This document shows, piece after piece, positions 44,810-52,194 of a stretch of DNA of 64,000 bases (the first letter of the stretch is position 1; each line of letters opens with the position of its first letter). The notes below the pieces were generated by a model. It was not told where the DNA came from and searched no databases. It saw only the letters and a program-made list of their open reading frames with translations. Where the stretch lies: the NCBI GenBank assembly GCA_943370295.1, contig CALRQL020000003.1:62001-126000 (forward strand). The letters are read 5' to 3'. The DNA is from SB11 sp943370295 (GTDB taxonomy: Bacteria; Bacteroidota; Bacteroidia; UBA8524). A program made the position numbers and the translations under genes.

Positions 44810-45385
44810 TTATTTTTTCTCCTCAATCCTTAAGAATTTATTTTTCAAAAACCGTTCAAATTCTTGCATTTCAGCTTGATATGATTTGATTTTTTCGAAA
44901 ATCTCTTCTAAGGTCGGCTTTTCCGGCAGATTTCTTAATTCTTTTGATTTTACACCTGCACTTTGCAATCGAAAAGCTCCAAATATTCCCTGCTCCCATA
45001 TAATTAAGCGAGTGTCAGCCGGTATATTCCGATGCGTATCGTATTCAACGAGCAACGGTCTAAATCGTTCAAATTGTTTGAGATTCTGTGATCTCCATAA
45101 CTCTTGTTTTTCTTTATCTTCTTTCCATCCGACTGGGGCTTTTGTACAAATTTCAATATATGGTGTTCCTCGTTCTTCTTTACTTTCAGTATGACCGGCG
45201 CATGATGAGCTTGTTGCAAAATCCATTGCTCGAAGGGTTGCCACCATATCTTTAATTCCTTCGTCAATTCCTAAACCTAATTTATCAACAATATAATTAA
45301 CCTCACGGCGTGAAGCATCCCATTTCTTTTGCTTTTCATTCTTTTCTCGACTGTATTCATTGCTTGTGTTCTTGAAGAATTCCAT
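44810..45385 (-). CDS. Hypothetical protein with SCAGH motif
   Basis: 191 residues. A conserved-looking core KDMVATLRAMDFATSSSCAG followed by H, then PYIEICTKAPVGW; the GF/DF-x-T-x-x-SC-x-GH pattern occurs in some uncharacterised protein families. The C-terminal ~45 residues are a charged helix. No function can be assigned. Low-GC orphan gene; its 3' end faces the attC-like palindrome. Confidence 0.6.
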   Translation of the reverse strand: MEFFKNTSNEYSREKNEKQKKWDASRREVNYIVDKLGLGIDEGIKDMVATLRAMDFATSSSCAGHTESKEERGTPYIEICTKAPVGWKEDKEKQELWRSQNLKQFERFRPLLVEYDTHRNIPADTRLIIWEQGIFGAFRLQSAGVKSKELRNLPEKPTLEEIFEKIKSYQAEMQEFERFLKNKFLRIEEKK

Positions 45386-45465
45386 ACAAACAGTATATCA
45401 TGTCACTTTAAGTATGCTATCTTCTTTTCTACAGAAAATTTATATTTGAATATATTATCAATTCA

Positions 45466-45927
45466 ATGGCAAAAGATGGGATACGTAAATGTCCAGATTG
45501 TAATGGAGATAGTGATGATCTAGCGGGGGTATTGGGTGTAAAAGGTGACGGAGATTGCAGAAATTGTGAGGGGACAGGCAGAGTATCTACACTTGCAGAA
45601 GGAATTATCAGTACACTGTCATTTGGCACAACAGATAATGACCGTCCCTGTGAAGTTTGTAATGGGACGAAACAATGTCAAACTTGTGGAGGAGAGGGAT
45701 ATGAATATTATTATACTCCAAACGATACAGACGAACACCAACAAAAAACTAACTGGTCTGAATTATCAAGTTCTAATTATCATAGCAAACCGGAAAAGAA
45801 GACTTGGTTTGGTATTATATGGGATACCCTCGAGGAAGTAGCGGAACTTATATATGAATTGATACGAATAATTCTTATGCTATTGTTTCTTTGGGTTTGT
45901 TTTTCACTTATAAAATCTTGCTTTTAA
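45466..45927 (+). CDS. DnaJ-type zinc-finger protein with C-terminal membrane anchor
   Basis: 153 residues. Four CxxC-type half-sites of DnaJ cysteine-rich style (RKCPDCNGD, GDCRNCEGTG, RPCEVCNGTK, CQTCGGEGYEY) likely form two zinc centres; no J domain. The C-terminus has a single hydrophobic helix (IRIILMLLFLWVCFSLI), so it is tail-anchored. A -7-like TATATTTG is at 45441-45448, 18 bases before the ATG. Role unknown; possibly redox or chaperone-like. Confidence 0.65.
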   Translation: MAKDGIRKCPDCNGDSDDLAGVLGVKGDGDCRNCEGTGRVSTLAEGIISTLSFGTTDNDRPCEVCNGTKQCQTCGGEGYEYYYTPNDTDEHQQKTNWSELSSSNYHSKPEKKTWFGIIWDTLEEVAELIYELIRIILMLLFLWVCFSLIKSCF

Positions 45928-46094
45928 TACATTCAATGTTTAAAGTATAAAACACAAATATTACCCGATATTATTTAATAAAATATAATTACATTTTCTT
46001 TTACGACGATTGAGCTTTAGGAGAGGAAAAGAGTGAAAGAAAATCAAACAAAAAGAAAAAACCTTGCCATAAAGAAAAAATAAAGAGACAAGGG

Positions 46095-46142
46095 TTTGCC
46101 GCTTTCCCGGCGCGGCAAAAACGGCCCCATAGAGAGCCGTTT
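46095..46142 (-). terminator. Double hairpin after the ArdC-like N-domain gene
   Basis: Two adjacent stems: TTTGCCGC / GCGGCAAA (46095-46119) and AAACGGC / GCCGTTT (46119-46142). They lie just downstream of the minus gene ending at 46175. Confidence 0.5.
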
Positions 46143-46174
46143 GCCTGTAATCACCTATTAGCGAAAATAGATAG

Positions 46175-46633
46175 TTAATACATCAATGCAGGCAGTTCAG
46201 CCTCTTCCACTGCTTCTGTTGTGGGTTCAGGTTTGAGCACATCTTCCACCTGTGCATTGGAGAATAGATAGGCGATGCCGTAATACTTGTACTCGGCTTC
46301 TTCTTCGGGGGAAAGGAGTTCATTTTCGGTGTCCTCTTCCTCTTTCTGTTTGGCTTCCCCTGTTCGTATTGGTTTTGACCACAGCAAAAAGGCTTTCTCT
46401 CCTTTCTTCACGCTTTTGCCTAATTTCTTCCATCGCATAAAGGTATTGAAGGTTTGGTGGTTGCCGTCTTTGTATAGGGTTTCAATAATGGCGGTGTTAA
46501 TGGTTGGGAATGTGCCATCTTCCACAAGGTCTTTCACTTCGTTGGAAAGGGTTATTAATGTATCCCTGGCTATATCAATTGGCCGCTTGGTCTTCCCTGC
46601 TTTTAGTTCTTCGGTTTTCTCTGTTGTTGTCAT
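46175..46633 (-). CDS. ArdC-like N-terminal domain protein
   Basis: About 152 residues from the ATG at 46633 (MTTTEKTEELKAG); the frame extends to 46723 but the first 30 codons overlap the upstream stop and do not look coding. Only the ArdC-type ssDNA-binding domain is present: NHQTFNTFMRWKKLGKSVKK, GEKAFLLWSKPI and YYGIAYLFSNAQVE. No metallopeptidase half. Likely binds single-stranded transfer DNA. It pairs with the 142-residue gene upstream, separated by a hairpin. Confidence 0.7.
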   Translation of the reverse strand: MTTTEKTEELKAGKTKRPIDIARDTLITLSNEVKDLVEDGTFPTINTAIIETLYKDGNHQTFNTFMRWKKLGKSVKKGEKAFLLWSKPIRTGEAKQKEEEDTENELLSPEEEAEYKYYGIAYLFSNAQVEDVLKPEPTTEAVEEAELPALMY

Positions 46634-46659
46634 ATCTGTATGGATTATTGATAAAGGAT

Positions 46660-46679
46660 AGCCCGCCTTTCGGCGGGCT
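46660..46679 (-). terminator. Hairpin between two ICE-type genes
   Basis: An 8-bp perfect stem AGCCCGCC-TTTC-GGCGGGCT just after the stop at 46692. No T-run follows on the minus strand, so it may attenuate rather than terminate. Confidence 0.45.
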
Positions 46680-46691
46680 GTGGTGTAAGGA

Positions 46692-47120
46692 TTAGTTGCC
46701 GTATGTGAGTATGTGGTGTTCACACTCGGCTATTTTCTGCTCAAAGTGGGCAATCAAAAACTCGCAATTGAGTTTCACTAAATATGGGTGCTTGATTTCA
46801 TACTTGCTGCCCACACGGTTTTTGATGGTGATGCTTAGGTCACTGTATGTGTCGGCCTCGAAGTCGTCCATCTCTTCATCGGAAACGGTTAAGTCTTTCA
46901 GGGCTTCTAAGTGTTCCAAATAGCGGGCACGCATTGAGGTTAAGCGTGATAGCCCATCAAAGTGTTTGCGTTGTGCTTCCAATTGTGCCTGCCTCTCCTG
47001 TGCTGCTTTTTCTGCTTCGGTGAGTTGGCGGGGTACTTTGGGGGTTGTACCGTTTGTTTTGTTGTTTGTGGCGGGTGTTACTTCCTTCGCACCGTTGCCG
47101 TTTTTTACGGGTGTTGTCAT
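46692..47120 (-). CDS. Hypothetical mobile-element protein
   Basis: 142 residues. Low-complexity N-terminus rich in T, N, K, then a long charged helix (RQLTEAEKAAQERQAQLEAQ) and a helical C-terminus (EIKHPYLVKLNCEFLIAHFE). No recognised domain. Codirectional with the ArdC-like gene and of the type often seen in Bacteroidota mobilizable elements. Confidence 0.6.
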   Translation of the reverse strand: MTTPVKNGNGAKEVTPATNNKTNGTTPKVPRQLTEAEKAAQERQAQLEAQRKHFDGLSRLTSMRARYLEHLEALKDLTVSDEEMDDFEADTYSDLSITIKNRVGSKYEIKHPYLVKLNCEFLIAHFEQKIAECEHHILTYGN

Positions 47121-47616
47121 AATGGTTTTTTGCTTTCTTGTTTTCGTTGCGGGAGGGTTCTCTCAACAAAAAACATTTCCCCCGAAAGGGATATGCAAAA
47201 CCCCATCGTGCGGTATGGCGGAATTGGCAAGGCTGTTGGTCATATTTTTTGTGAGGTACGAAAGAAAAAATGTGAATACACCGCAGGCTCCGGCCTTGAC
47301 AAGAGGGCGGATTGAAATTTGCTTAGCCCCTTGAGGGTGAAAAAGAGAAAATGAGGAAAAGGCCGCTTAGTGGATGGTGCGGAGGGTCAAAGGAAAATGG
47401 TGCATGGCCCGGATTGCGTGGGGCATTTTTCCTTTGTTGTTGATATAGCAAAGGGTATGAGGTTTTGAGGTATGAGAAAACGGAATTCTCTTTGCGCCGA
47501 TTTGATGGAAAGCGCTTTCACAAGTGTTAGGTATTTTAGTCCGTGCCAGCGAAGCGGGATGGGTCTAAAAGCAGGTTGGATATTGCGCGCTTGGGAAAGG
47601 GCTTAGAGTTAATCGA
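47121..47616. other. About 500-base stretch without a supported gene
   Basis: Overlapping plus-strand frames at 46962-47334 run antisense to the 142-residue gene and lack start context. No stable long hairpin or tRNA is seen. An origin of transfer could be here, but no nick-site motif can be pointed to. Confidence 0.35.
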
Positions 47617-47955
47617 TTATAGGCCCAAAAAAACTGTTTTTACCTGTGTTATTGTTGAAGAATTATTGAATGTGGCCAAGACTTTTCCATTTTGGTTTTT
47701 ATCTCGAATTTCAATATCACCTGTATTATGGTTATATGCAAGAACATATGTTTTGTTATTTATTGTCATCCATAAAACATTTGCTGTTTTTGTATTCTTA
47801 GTCCTAACTCTTATATCATCTGTAGATCGCCAGATTACTGCGCCTGCAAGTGTTAAAACAATTTCATTTACATTTAGAGCATGATGGTCAGCTCTGCTCA
47901 TAACACCGTTGATGTATTCATTTAGTACTGTTAGGGTTGTTATCGTTAATGCCAT
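47617..47955 (-). CDS. Small hypothetical beta-rich protein
   Basis: 112 residues (MALTITTLTVLNEYINGVMS...). Alternating strands with turns (NKTYVLAYNHNTGDIEIRDK) suggest a small beta-sandwich. Chosen over the antisense frame 47543-47884 because the composition and ATG context look more natural. No family recognised. Confidence 0.5.
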   Translation of the reverse strand: MALTITTLTVLNEYINGVMSRADHHALNVNEIVLTLAGAVIWRSTDDIRVRTKNTKTANVLWMTINNKTYVLAYNHNTGDIEIRDKNQNGKVLATFNNSSTITQVKTVFLGL

Positions 47956-48030
47956 TGATTTGTCTTTTCACAAAGTACAGAAATAATAAATCATTTTATT
48001 TTAAAATTTATTGAAATACCTTTAAAATAA

Positions 48031-48255
48031 TTATTCCTGCTTTATCCCTTTTACAATTTCTTCTATGGGAACATCTAAAGCGTTTGCTACCCGAAGCAAT
48101 GTGGTAAAGGTTGGGTTTGTTTTTCCCGCTTCTATGCGATACATATTACCCTTTTCAAATTCACATTTATGTGCAAGCTCAACTTGGCTTATACCTTTTT
48201 CTAAACGTATTCTCTTAATATTCTGACCTAACTGTATGAGTTCCTTTGACACCAT
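48031..48255 (-). CDS. XRE-family HTH regulator (copy 3)
   Basis: 74 residues, essentially one HTH_3 domain: IRLEKGISQVELAHKCEFEK then NMYRIEAGKTNPTFTTLLRV and IEEIVKGI. Divergent from the LytTR gene at 48338, so it may control both. Confidence 0.85.
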   Translation of the reverse strand: MVSKELIQLGQNIKRIRLEKGISQVELAHKCEFEKGNMYRIEAGKTNPTFTTLLRVANALDVPIEEIVKGIKQE

Positions 48256-48337
48256 TACTCAAATCAGGGCAATCAGGAGGGGTTTTGGGTAATCATTTAT
48301 GGATACTCGTGTTTTCTTTTTGTATATTTGCATATGA

Positions 48338-48697
48338 ATGAACCCTGCACTCTCCGCCATATTCCGCAAGACTATTGCACTGCCCACGGCAGGAGGGTAC
48401 ACCTTTTTTGTCATTGAACACATTTTGTATTTCAAGGCTGACAACAAGGATGCCTTGTTATTATGCAGTGATACGCCAGAACCCCATCGCATATTTAAAA
48501 GTTTGAAAGAATTGGAAGTTGCCCTTTCATCGTGCGGATTCATTCGTATCCGCCGGGATATACTTTTGAATACTTTAGTTATTAAAACCGTGAGTAAAGA
48601 CGGCTCCATCGTCCTCACCTCAGGTGAAACACTATACCCTTCCCGTGACAGGCTCCGCATCGTGGAGCGGTACCTCAAAGAGTACTATTATATCTAA
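48338..48697 (+). CDS. Stand-alone LytTR DNA-binding protein
   Basis: 119 residues with only a LytTR domain: IEHILYFKADNKDALLL, SLKELEVALSSCGFIRIRRD, LLNTLVIKTVSKDGSIVLTS. No receiver domain, so activity must be set by amount or partner. TATATTTG (48323-48330) ends just 7 bases before the ATG; if it is the -7 box the message would be nearly leaderless. The lipoprotein gene ~110 bases downstream, with an inverted repeat over its start codon, is a candidate target. Confidence 0.78.
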   Translation: MNPALSAIFRKTIALPTAGGYTFFVIEHILYFKADNKDALLLCSDTPEPHRIFKSLKELEVALSSCGFIRIRRDILLNTLVIKTVSKDGSIVLTSGETLYPSRDRLRIVERYLKEYYYI

Positions 48698-48780
48698 AAA
48701 CACCTCTCACTCCGGCGGAGTAACCTCTCAGGTAGTTTTCTCTGCCTCTCACTCCTTTTCCATAAATACTTGATGGAGAG

Positions 48781-48810
48781 CATATAGTTTTGATTTAAAA
48801 AAACTATATG
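48781..48810 (+). promoter_or_regulatory. Perfect inverted repeat enclosing a start codon
   Basis: CATATAGTTT (48781-48790) and AAACTATATG (48801-48810) are exact reverse complements with a 10-base spacer; the second arm ends in the ATG of the lipoprotein gene. It could be a protein-binding operator or an RNA hairpin hiding the start codon. Confidence 0.5.
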
Positions 48811-49563
48811 AAGTACATTATTATCCTTCTCACAACTCTTATTTTTCTTTCTGCCTGCAAGAAAGAATCCGGGAACTCAAGTGGCCCAAATGTGCCAGAT
48901 CCAAACGATACCACACAACAAATTATTGAGAAATGTTACCTTGATATATTTAATGATGCCGGGTTTCACTACGATACAAATGGGCGGGTGTATCAAATGT
49001 CACTGACAAATAGCGGATTGTATGAATATACATATACAGCAACCACCCAAACCATTCATGATTATACAACTACAACCCCAACGATACATACCGCAACTAT
49101 CAACTCATTCGGATATATCACATATTTTAATAACAAAAAGGATAAGGTTATTACTACTGCACAATATGATGCACAAGGCTTTGTTACTGAAATTATAGAG
49201 AAAGATTATACGGGCAGTATTATAGTTATTGAAAAGTTCATCTATCAGAATGGAAATATGGTGGAACGAAAAGAACTATGGCCGAATGGCACTTCCTATG
49301 ACACCATGAGCTTTATGTACACATATCATCTGGACAAAGAAAACAAAGGCCGTGTACTCTATTACAAATATGAAAACCACCCTATCAAAAGGTTTTTTCA
49401 CAAACCAGATAAGAACCTTCTTGAGCAAGAAACCCAAAGCTACTTATCGTACATTTATCGTTTTGAATATCTGTTGGATTCGAAAAAACTCCCTACCCGT
49501 TTGAAAATTACTAAAAACGGCATCCCTACATACTCCTTTTTGTATTCATATAAGTGCTGGTAA
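48808..49563 (+). CDS. Lipoprotein, YD-repeat-like
   Basis: 251 residues. Lipobox LIFLSACKKES, then a P/N/D linker. The body has beta-hairpin units (IFNDAGFHYDTNGRVYQMSL, AQYDAQGFVTEIIEK, FIYQNGNMVERKELW) resembling the DUF4595/YD-repeat-like lipoproteins common in Bacteroidota. Anchored in an envelope membrane. Start codon lies in an inverted repeat; 3' end is followed by two hairpins. Confidence 0.75.
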   Translation: MKYIIILLTTLIFLSACKKESGNSSGPNVPDPNDTTQQIIEKCYLDIFNDAGFHYDTNGRVYQMSLTNSGLYEYTYTATTQTIHDYTTTTPTIHTATINSFGYITYFNNKKDKVITTAQYDAQGFVTEIIEKDYTGSIIVIEKFIYQNGNMVERKELWPNGTSYDTMSFMYTYHLDKENKGRVLYYKYENHPIKRFFHKPDKNLLEQETQSYLSYIYRFEYLLDSKKLPTRLKITKNGIPTYSFLYSYKCW

Positions 49564-49570
49564 TCCCATA

Positions 49571-49650
49571 GCGGGGTTCGGGGGAAGGCCCCGCAAGATA
49601 GCATGTCACTCTGTACAGCATAGCTGTCGCGGAGTGACATGCTATCTTGC
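49571..49650. repeat. Two consecutive hairpins, second with a perfect 19-bp stem
   Basis: First: GCGGGG (49571-49576) with CCCCGC (49589-49594). Second: GCAAGATAGCATGTCACTC (49593-49611) with its exact complement at 49632-49650; the loop itself contains ACAGC-ATA-GCTGT. It sits between convergent genes and overlaps the stop of the DUF2958-like gene by 9 bases. No T-run, so it is more than a plain terminator. Confidence 0.75.
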
Positions 49651-50022
49651 TTCGTGTTTTATGAGGTTACTTTTTCTGTCTCGCATGACAGGTTTTGTAC
49701 GTGTAGGGGCATTAGTTTTTGAAAGGTGTTTATAAAGTTCAGATACCCGGCACGGAATAAATGTATGGTCGCGTTTTGCGTTGATTTTTTCCAAAAAACC
49801 AATCGGCAGGTGATTGGAGCTATTTAGAGACGTACCACGTACATACATGATGGAATAACAAAGCGTTGTCCGTGGAAAATATGCAATAAGAAACCACACA
49901 AAAGAATCGGATTCAAAACGCGCCCATACCATTGGATCGGCTTCTTCATGCAAGAAGTCGCCAGCTTTTGAAAGCTTGAGAAGTAATGACCTGTCAAATG
50001 ATTTCTGCATATACTTAGCCAT
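49642..50022 (-). CDS. DUF2958-like protein (copy A, divergent)
   Basis: 126 residues. It aligns by pattern with the two genes upstream: LLLKLSKAGDFLHEEADPMV, then a WFLIAYFP strand and HTFIPCRVSELYK near the end. DUF2958 proteins are frequent on conjugative elements; function unknown. The C-terminal 30 residues are basic and extra. The most diverged of three tandem copies; its last codons lie within the long hairpin. Confidence 0.55.
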   Translation of the reverse strand: MAKYMQKSFDRSLLLKLSKAGDFLHEEADPMVWARFESDSFVWFLIAYFPRTTLCYSIMYVRGTSLNSSNHLPIGFLEKINAKRDHTFIPCRVSELYKHLSKTNAPTRTKPVMRDRKSNLIKHEAR

Positions 50023-50100
50023 ATATTATTTATAGTACACGAGGAAAGGCTACCATGCAACATAGGATAGTATTGCAATAGCCGCTAACACGGTACAAAC

Positions 50101-50391
50101 TCATTTTACTTTCCCGGATTTAATATCAGACAAACGGCATGGGATGAATGAAGTATCTCTTAGACCATTTGCCAAAACAATATCTCGCAAAGAAAGTGTT
50201 GCGAACCATCCGGCATCCCCCCATGTGCAATAGGTATAGAGGGTATCCGTCACAGAATCGAAGGAAATGATATACCAAGTATTGATGTGGTTCACAAATT
50301 TTGCGAGTACCAAAGGGTTTGTTTCATGGATTTGGTTGCCGACTTTGACAAATTGAGCAAGGAGGTCTTCGTCAATGAGAACCTTAGACAT
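50101..50391 (-). CDS. DUF2958-like protein (copy B)
   Basis: About 96 residues from the ATG at 50391 (MSKVLIDEDLLAQF). Same layout as its neighbours: VGNQIHETNPLVLAKFVNH, NTWYIISFD and a C-terminal SFIPCRLSDIKSGKVK that is nearly identical to the end of copy C. Second of three tandem copies. Confidence 0.6.
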   Translation of the reverse strand: MSKVLIDEDLLAQFVKVGNQIHETNPLVLAKFVNHINTWYIISFDSVTDTLYTYCTWGDAGWFATLSLRDIVLANGLRDTSFIPCRLSDIKSGKVK

Positions 50392-50466
50392 TGTATGTTG
50401 TTTTTGCATCTGCCTAAACAGTATACGCACAGAGGTTAAAATTCGTATAAAGTGTATTGAAAAGTA

Positions 50467-50499
50467 AAAGCCGCTACCACTTTTGTGGTGCGGCTTTTA
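50467..50499 (-). terminator. Rho-independent terminator after DUF2958 copy C
   Basis: Stem AAAAGCCGC(T)ACCAC / GTGGTGCGGCTTTT with a TTTT loop and one bulged base; T-run on the minus strand. Confidence 0.8.
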
Positions 50500-50510
50500 A
50501 TGATTTTGGT

Positions 50511-50819
50511 TTAATATGCCTTGCCTGATTTGATGTCGGATAACCTGCATTCTTCAAAGTGCAAATCACGTTCAATTCTGAATTGAAGTGGTGTAATCCG
50601 CAGGGCTTCTAATTCATCAATAGAGAAATAGCCAAGCTCATCTACAAAAAGTCCGGTCACATATCCAAAGCATGTGTTGTCTTCAGGATAATAGGCAATG
50701 GCCCACCAAGTGGCAGCACTCACAGGCAGGAAAAATTTAGCAATAATGAGCGGGTCTGGGATATCCTGCTCTCCGACTTCGGCAAAACGTTTTTCTAATT
50801 CAGGGGTAATAAGTTTCAT
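50511..50819 (-). CDS. DUF2958 protein (copy C, canonical)
   Basis: 102 residues with the standard family pattern: MKLITPELEKRFAEVGEQD, PLIIAKFF, TWWAIAYYPEDNTCFGYV and ELGYFSIDELEALR, then RDLHFEECRLSDIKSG. The clearest of the three; it ends in a terminator. DUF2958 genes accompany conjugation and mobilization genes but have no proven role. Confidence 0.78.
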   Translation of the reverse strand: MKLITPELEKRFAEVGEQDIPDPLIIAKFFLPVSAATWWAIAYYPEDNTCFGYVTGLFVDELGYFSIDELEALRITPLQFRIERDLHFEECRLSDIKSGKAY

Positions 50820-50885
50820 AAATGAGCTTTTTTTTGCTCATTATTTCATTGGCGTATGAAATTGAAATAAAATACCCTAAGAGTA

Positions 50886-51788
50886 CTACCGTTCTAATTC
50901 GTCATCATCATACTCCCAATCATTTTCTTCCATTTCTTTCTCTTCGTCTTTATCCAACGCTTCCCTCTCTGACCGCAATGCCTCAATCTCATCCATTACT
51001 TTCTGCTCTTCTACCTTCTCCTCCGGTAATTTATCGGGCAACCTGTGTAAGTCTTCTTTTTCAATCCCCAGGCGGCTAAACCGGAATTTCATATCTTCAT
51101 ACACAATGCCTTGTGCTTTGCCGTCCCTTTCGTAATGGTGTAGATTTTCTTTCTGTAACAGGTCTAAAAACTCTTGCTGCGTTTTTGACTGGGTGTAGCA
51201 GTTTAATACCGTCTGCCGGATTTGTTCTTTAAACAAAGTCCGGTCATTTCTCTGTTGGGCATAATATTCCCTATCGGTAACATATTCTTTGCCTTTGCCG
51301 TGTTCGCAAATGCTTTTAGATAATTCAGGGTATTTGGCTTTGTGATACTCTTGGATATTGATTTTGGTACGCTGTAGGTCTTGCTTAGATAGCCGGAAAG
51401 CCTTGCCAGTTCTAAAGGCTAACCCTGAAACACAAAAATGAACATGAATGTGGTCCCGGTCTTGGTGGATCGCTCCTAAATACATGCCATTGCGGCCCCG
51501 CTCATCCATATATTTATTGGCAATGTCACGAACCTTCTCAATAGTTATCTGCTCCTTATCAAATTTTGAAAAACTAAGCAGTTCATGGTAAAAGTACACT
51601 TGGTCTTTTCTCTCACGTTCTCTAAATGATTCATTGACTATGAACTCCTTCGTCCACTCCTTAATATCATTGGATTTAAGATTATGGGTAATGATATTAC
51701 GTTCATCCAGCACCTTTTCTTCATTAAGAATATAAGAAATAAGGTTGCTGTAACTGGCAGAATGGCGGGAAAGGATTTTATATATCAT
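50886..51788 (-). CDS. Relaxase / mobilization nuclease
   Basis: About 300 residues from the ATG at 51788 (MIYKILSRHSASYSNLISYI). The histidine triad of HUH relaxases is visible in AIHQDRDHIHVHFCVSG. Candidate Tyr nucleophiles lie in the N-terminal helix. The C-terminal ~45 residues are strongly acidic (DEEKEMEENDWEYDDDELER). Nicks oriT and pilots the transferred strand. It overlaps the MobC-like gene by 11 bases, followed upstream by VirD4, giving the usual mobC-relaxase-T4CP set in one operon. Confidence 0.85.
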   Translation of the reverse strand: MIYKILSRHSASYSNLISYILNEEKVLDERNIITHNLKSNDIKEWTKEFIVNESFRERERKDQVYFYHELLSFSKFDKEQITIEKVRDIANKYMDERGRNGMYLGAIHQDRDHIHVHFCVSGLAFRTGKAFRLSKQDLQRTKINIQEYHKAKYPELSKSICEHGKGKEYVTDREYYAQQRNDRTLFKEQIRQTVLNCYTQSKTQQEFLDLLQKENLHHYERDGKAQGIVYEDMKFRFSRLGIEKEDLHRLPDKLPEEKVEEQKVMDEIEALRSEREALDKDEEKEMEENDWEYDDDELER

Positions 51789-52194
51789 GGATATACTTAA
51801 GGAGCATTTGCTCTGCTTTTTCCAATGGATCAAGTGTTGATTTCGGGATGCTGGTCTTTGACAGCTCTATACAGGCAATACTGAGGTATTGCAGCACCTG
51901 CAATAATGTTTCTTTCTGCGGTATGAGCGTATTTTTATCTATCGCCTGAAGAATAACCTGCCGGGCAAATGTGGCTGGTTTTAGTCCTGCCTTCCGGGCT
52001 TTGATTGTAAGCAGGTCAAACTCTTTTAAATTAAATATAGGCCGTACTTCTTTGCACTTAATACGCTGCTGTTTCCATTTTTTCTTATACAGGGCACGAT
52101 AGTGGCGTTTTGCTGCCAGTATCGTTTCCTCTGTACCATGTATCGCACCTGTGCTGCATAAATATGCAAACAGGGGCTTACTTCGAATCTTCAT
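51778..52194 (-). CDS. MobC-like relaxosome accessory protein
   Basis: 138 residues. Ribbon-helix-helix pattern of plasmid mobilization proteins: VRPIFNLKEFDLLTIKARKA, then GLKPATFARQVILQ, and a helical C-terminus. It binds oriT and helps the relaxase. It overlaps VirD4 by 17 bases and the relaxase start by 11. Confidence 0.78.
   Translation of the reverse strand: MKIRSKPLFAYLCSTGAIHGTEETILAAKRHYRALYKKKWKQQRIKCKEVRPIFNLKEFDLLTIKARKAGLKPATFARQVILQAIDKNTLIPQKETLLQVLQYLSIACIELSKTSIPKSTLDPLEKAEQMLLKYIHDI

Noticed and set aside
46962..47334. Two overlapping plus-strand frames of 117 and 122 codons
   Set aside because: Mostly antisense to the 142-residue gene; Cys/Phe-rich composition unlike a real protein.
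47543..47884. Plus-strand frame of 113 codons
   Set aside because: Antisense to the better-looking minus gene 47617-47955.
48259..48678. Minus-strand frame of 139 codons
   Set aside because: Antisense shadow of the clear LytTR gene.
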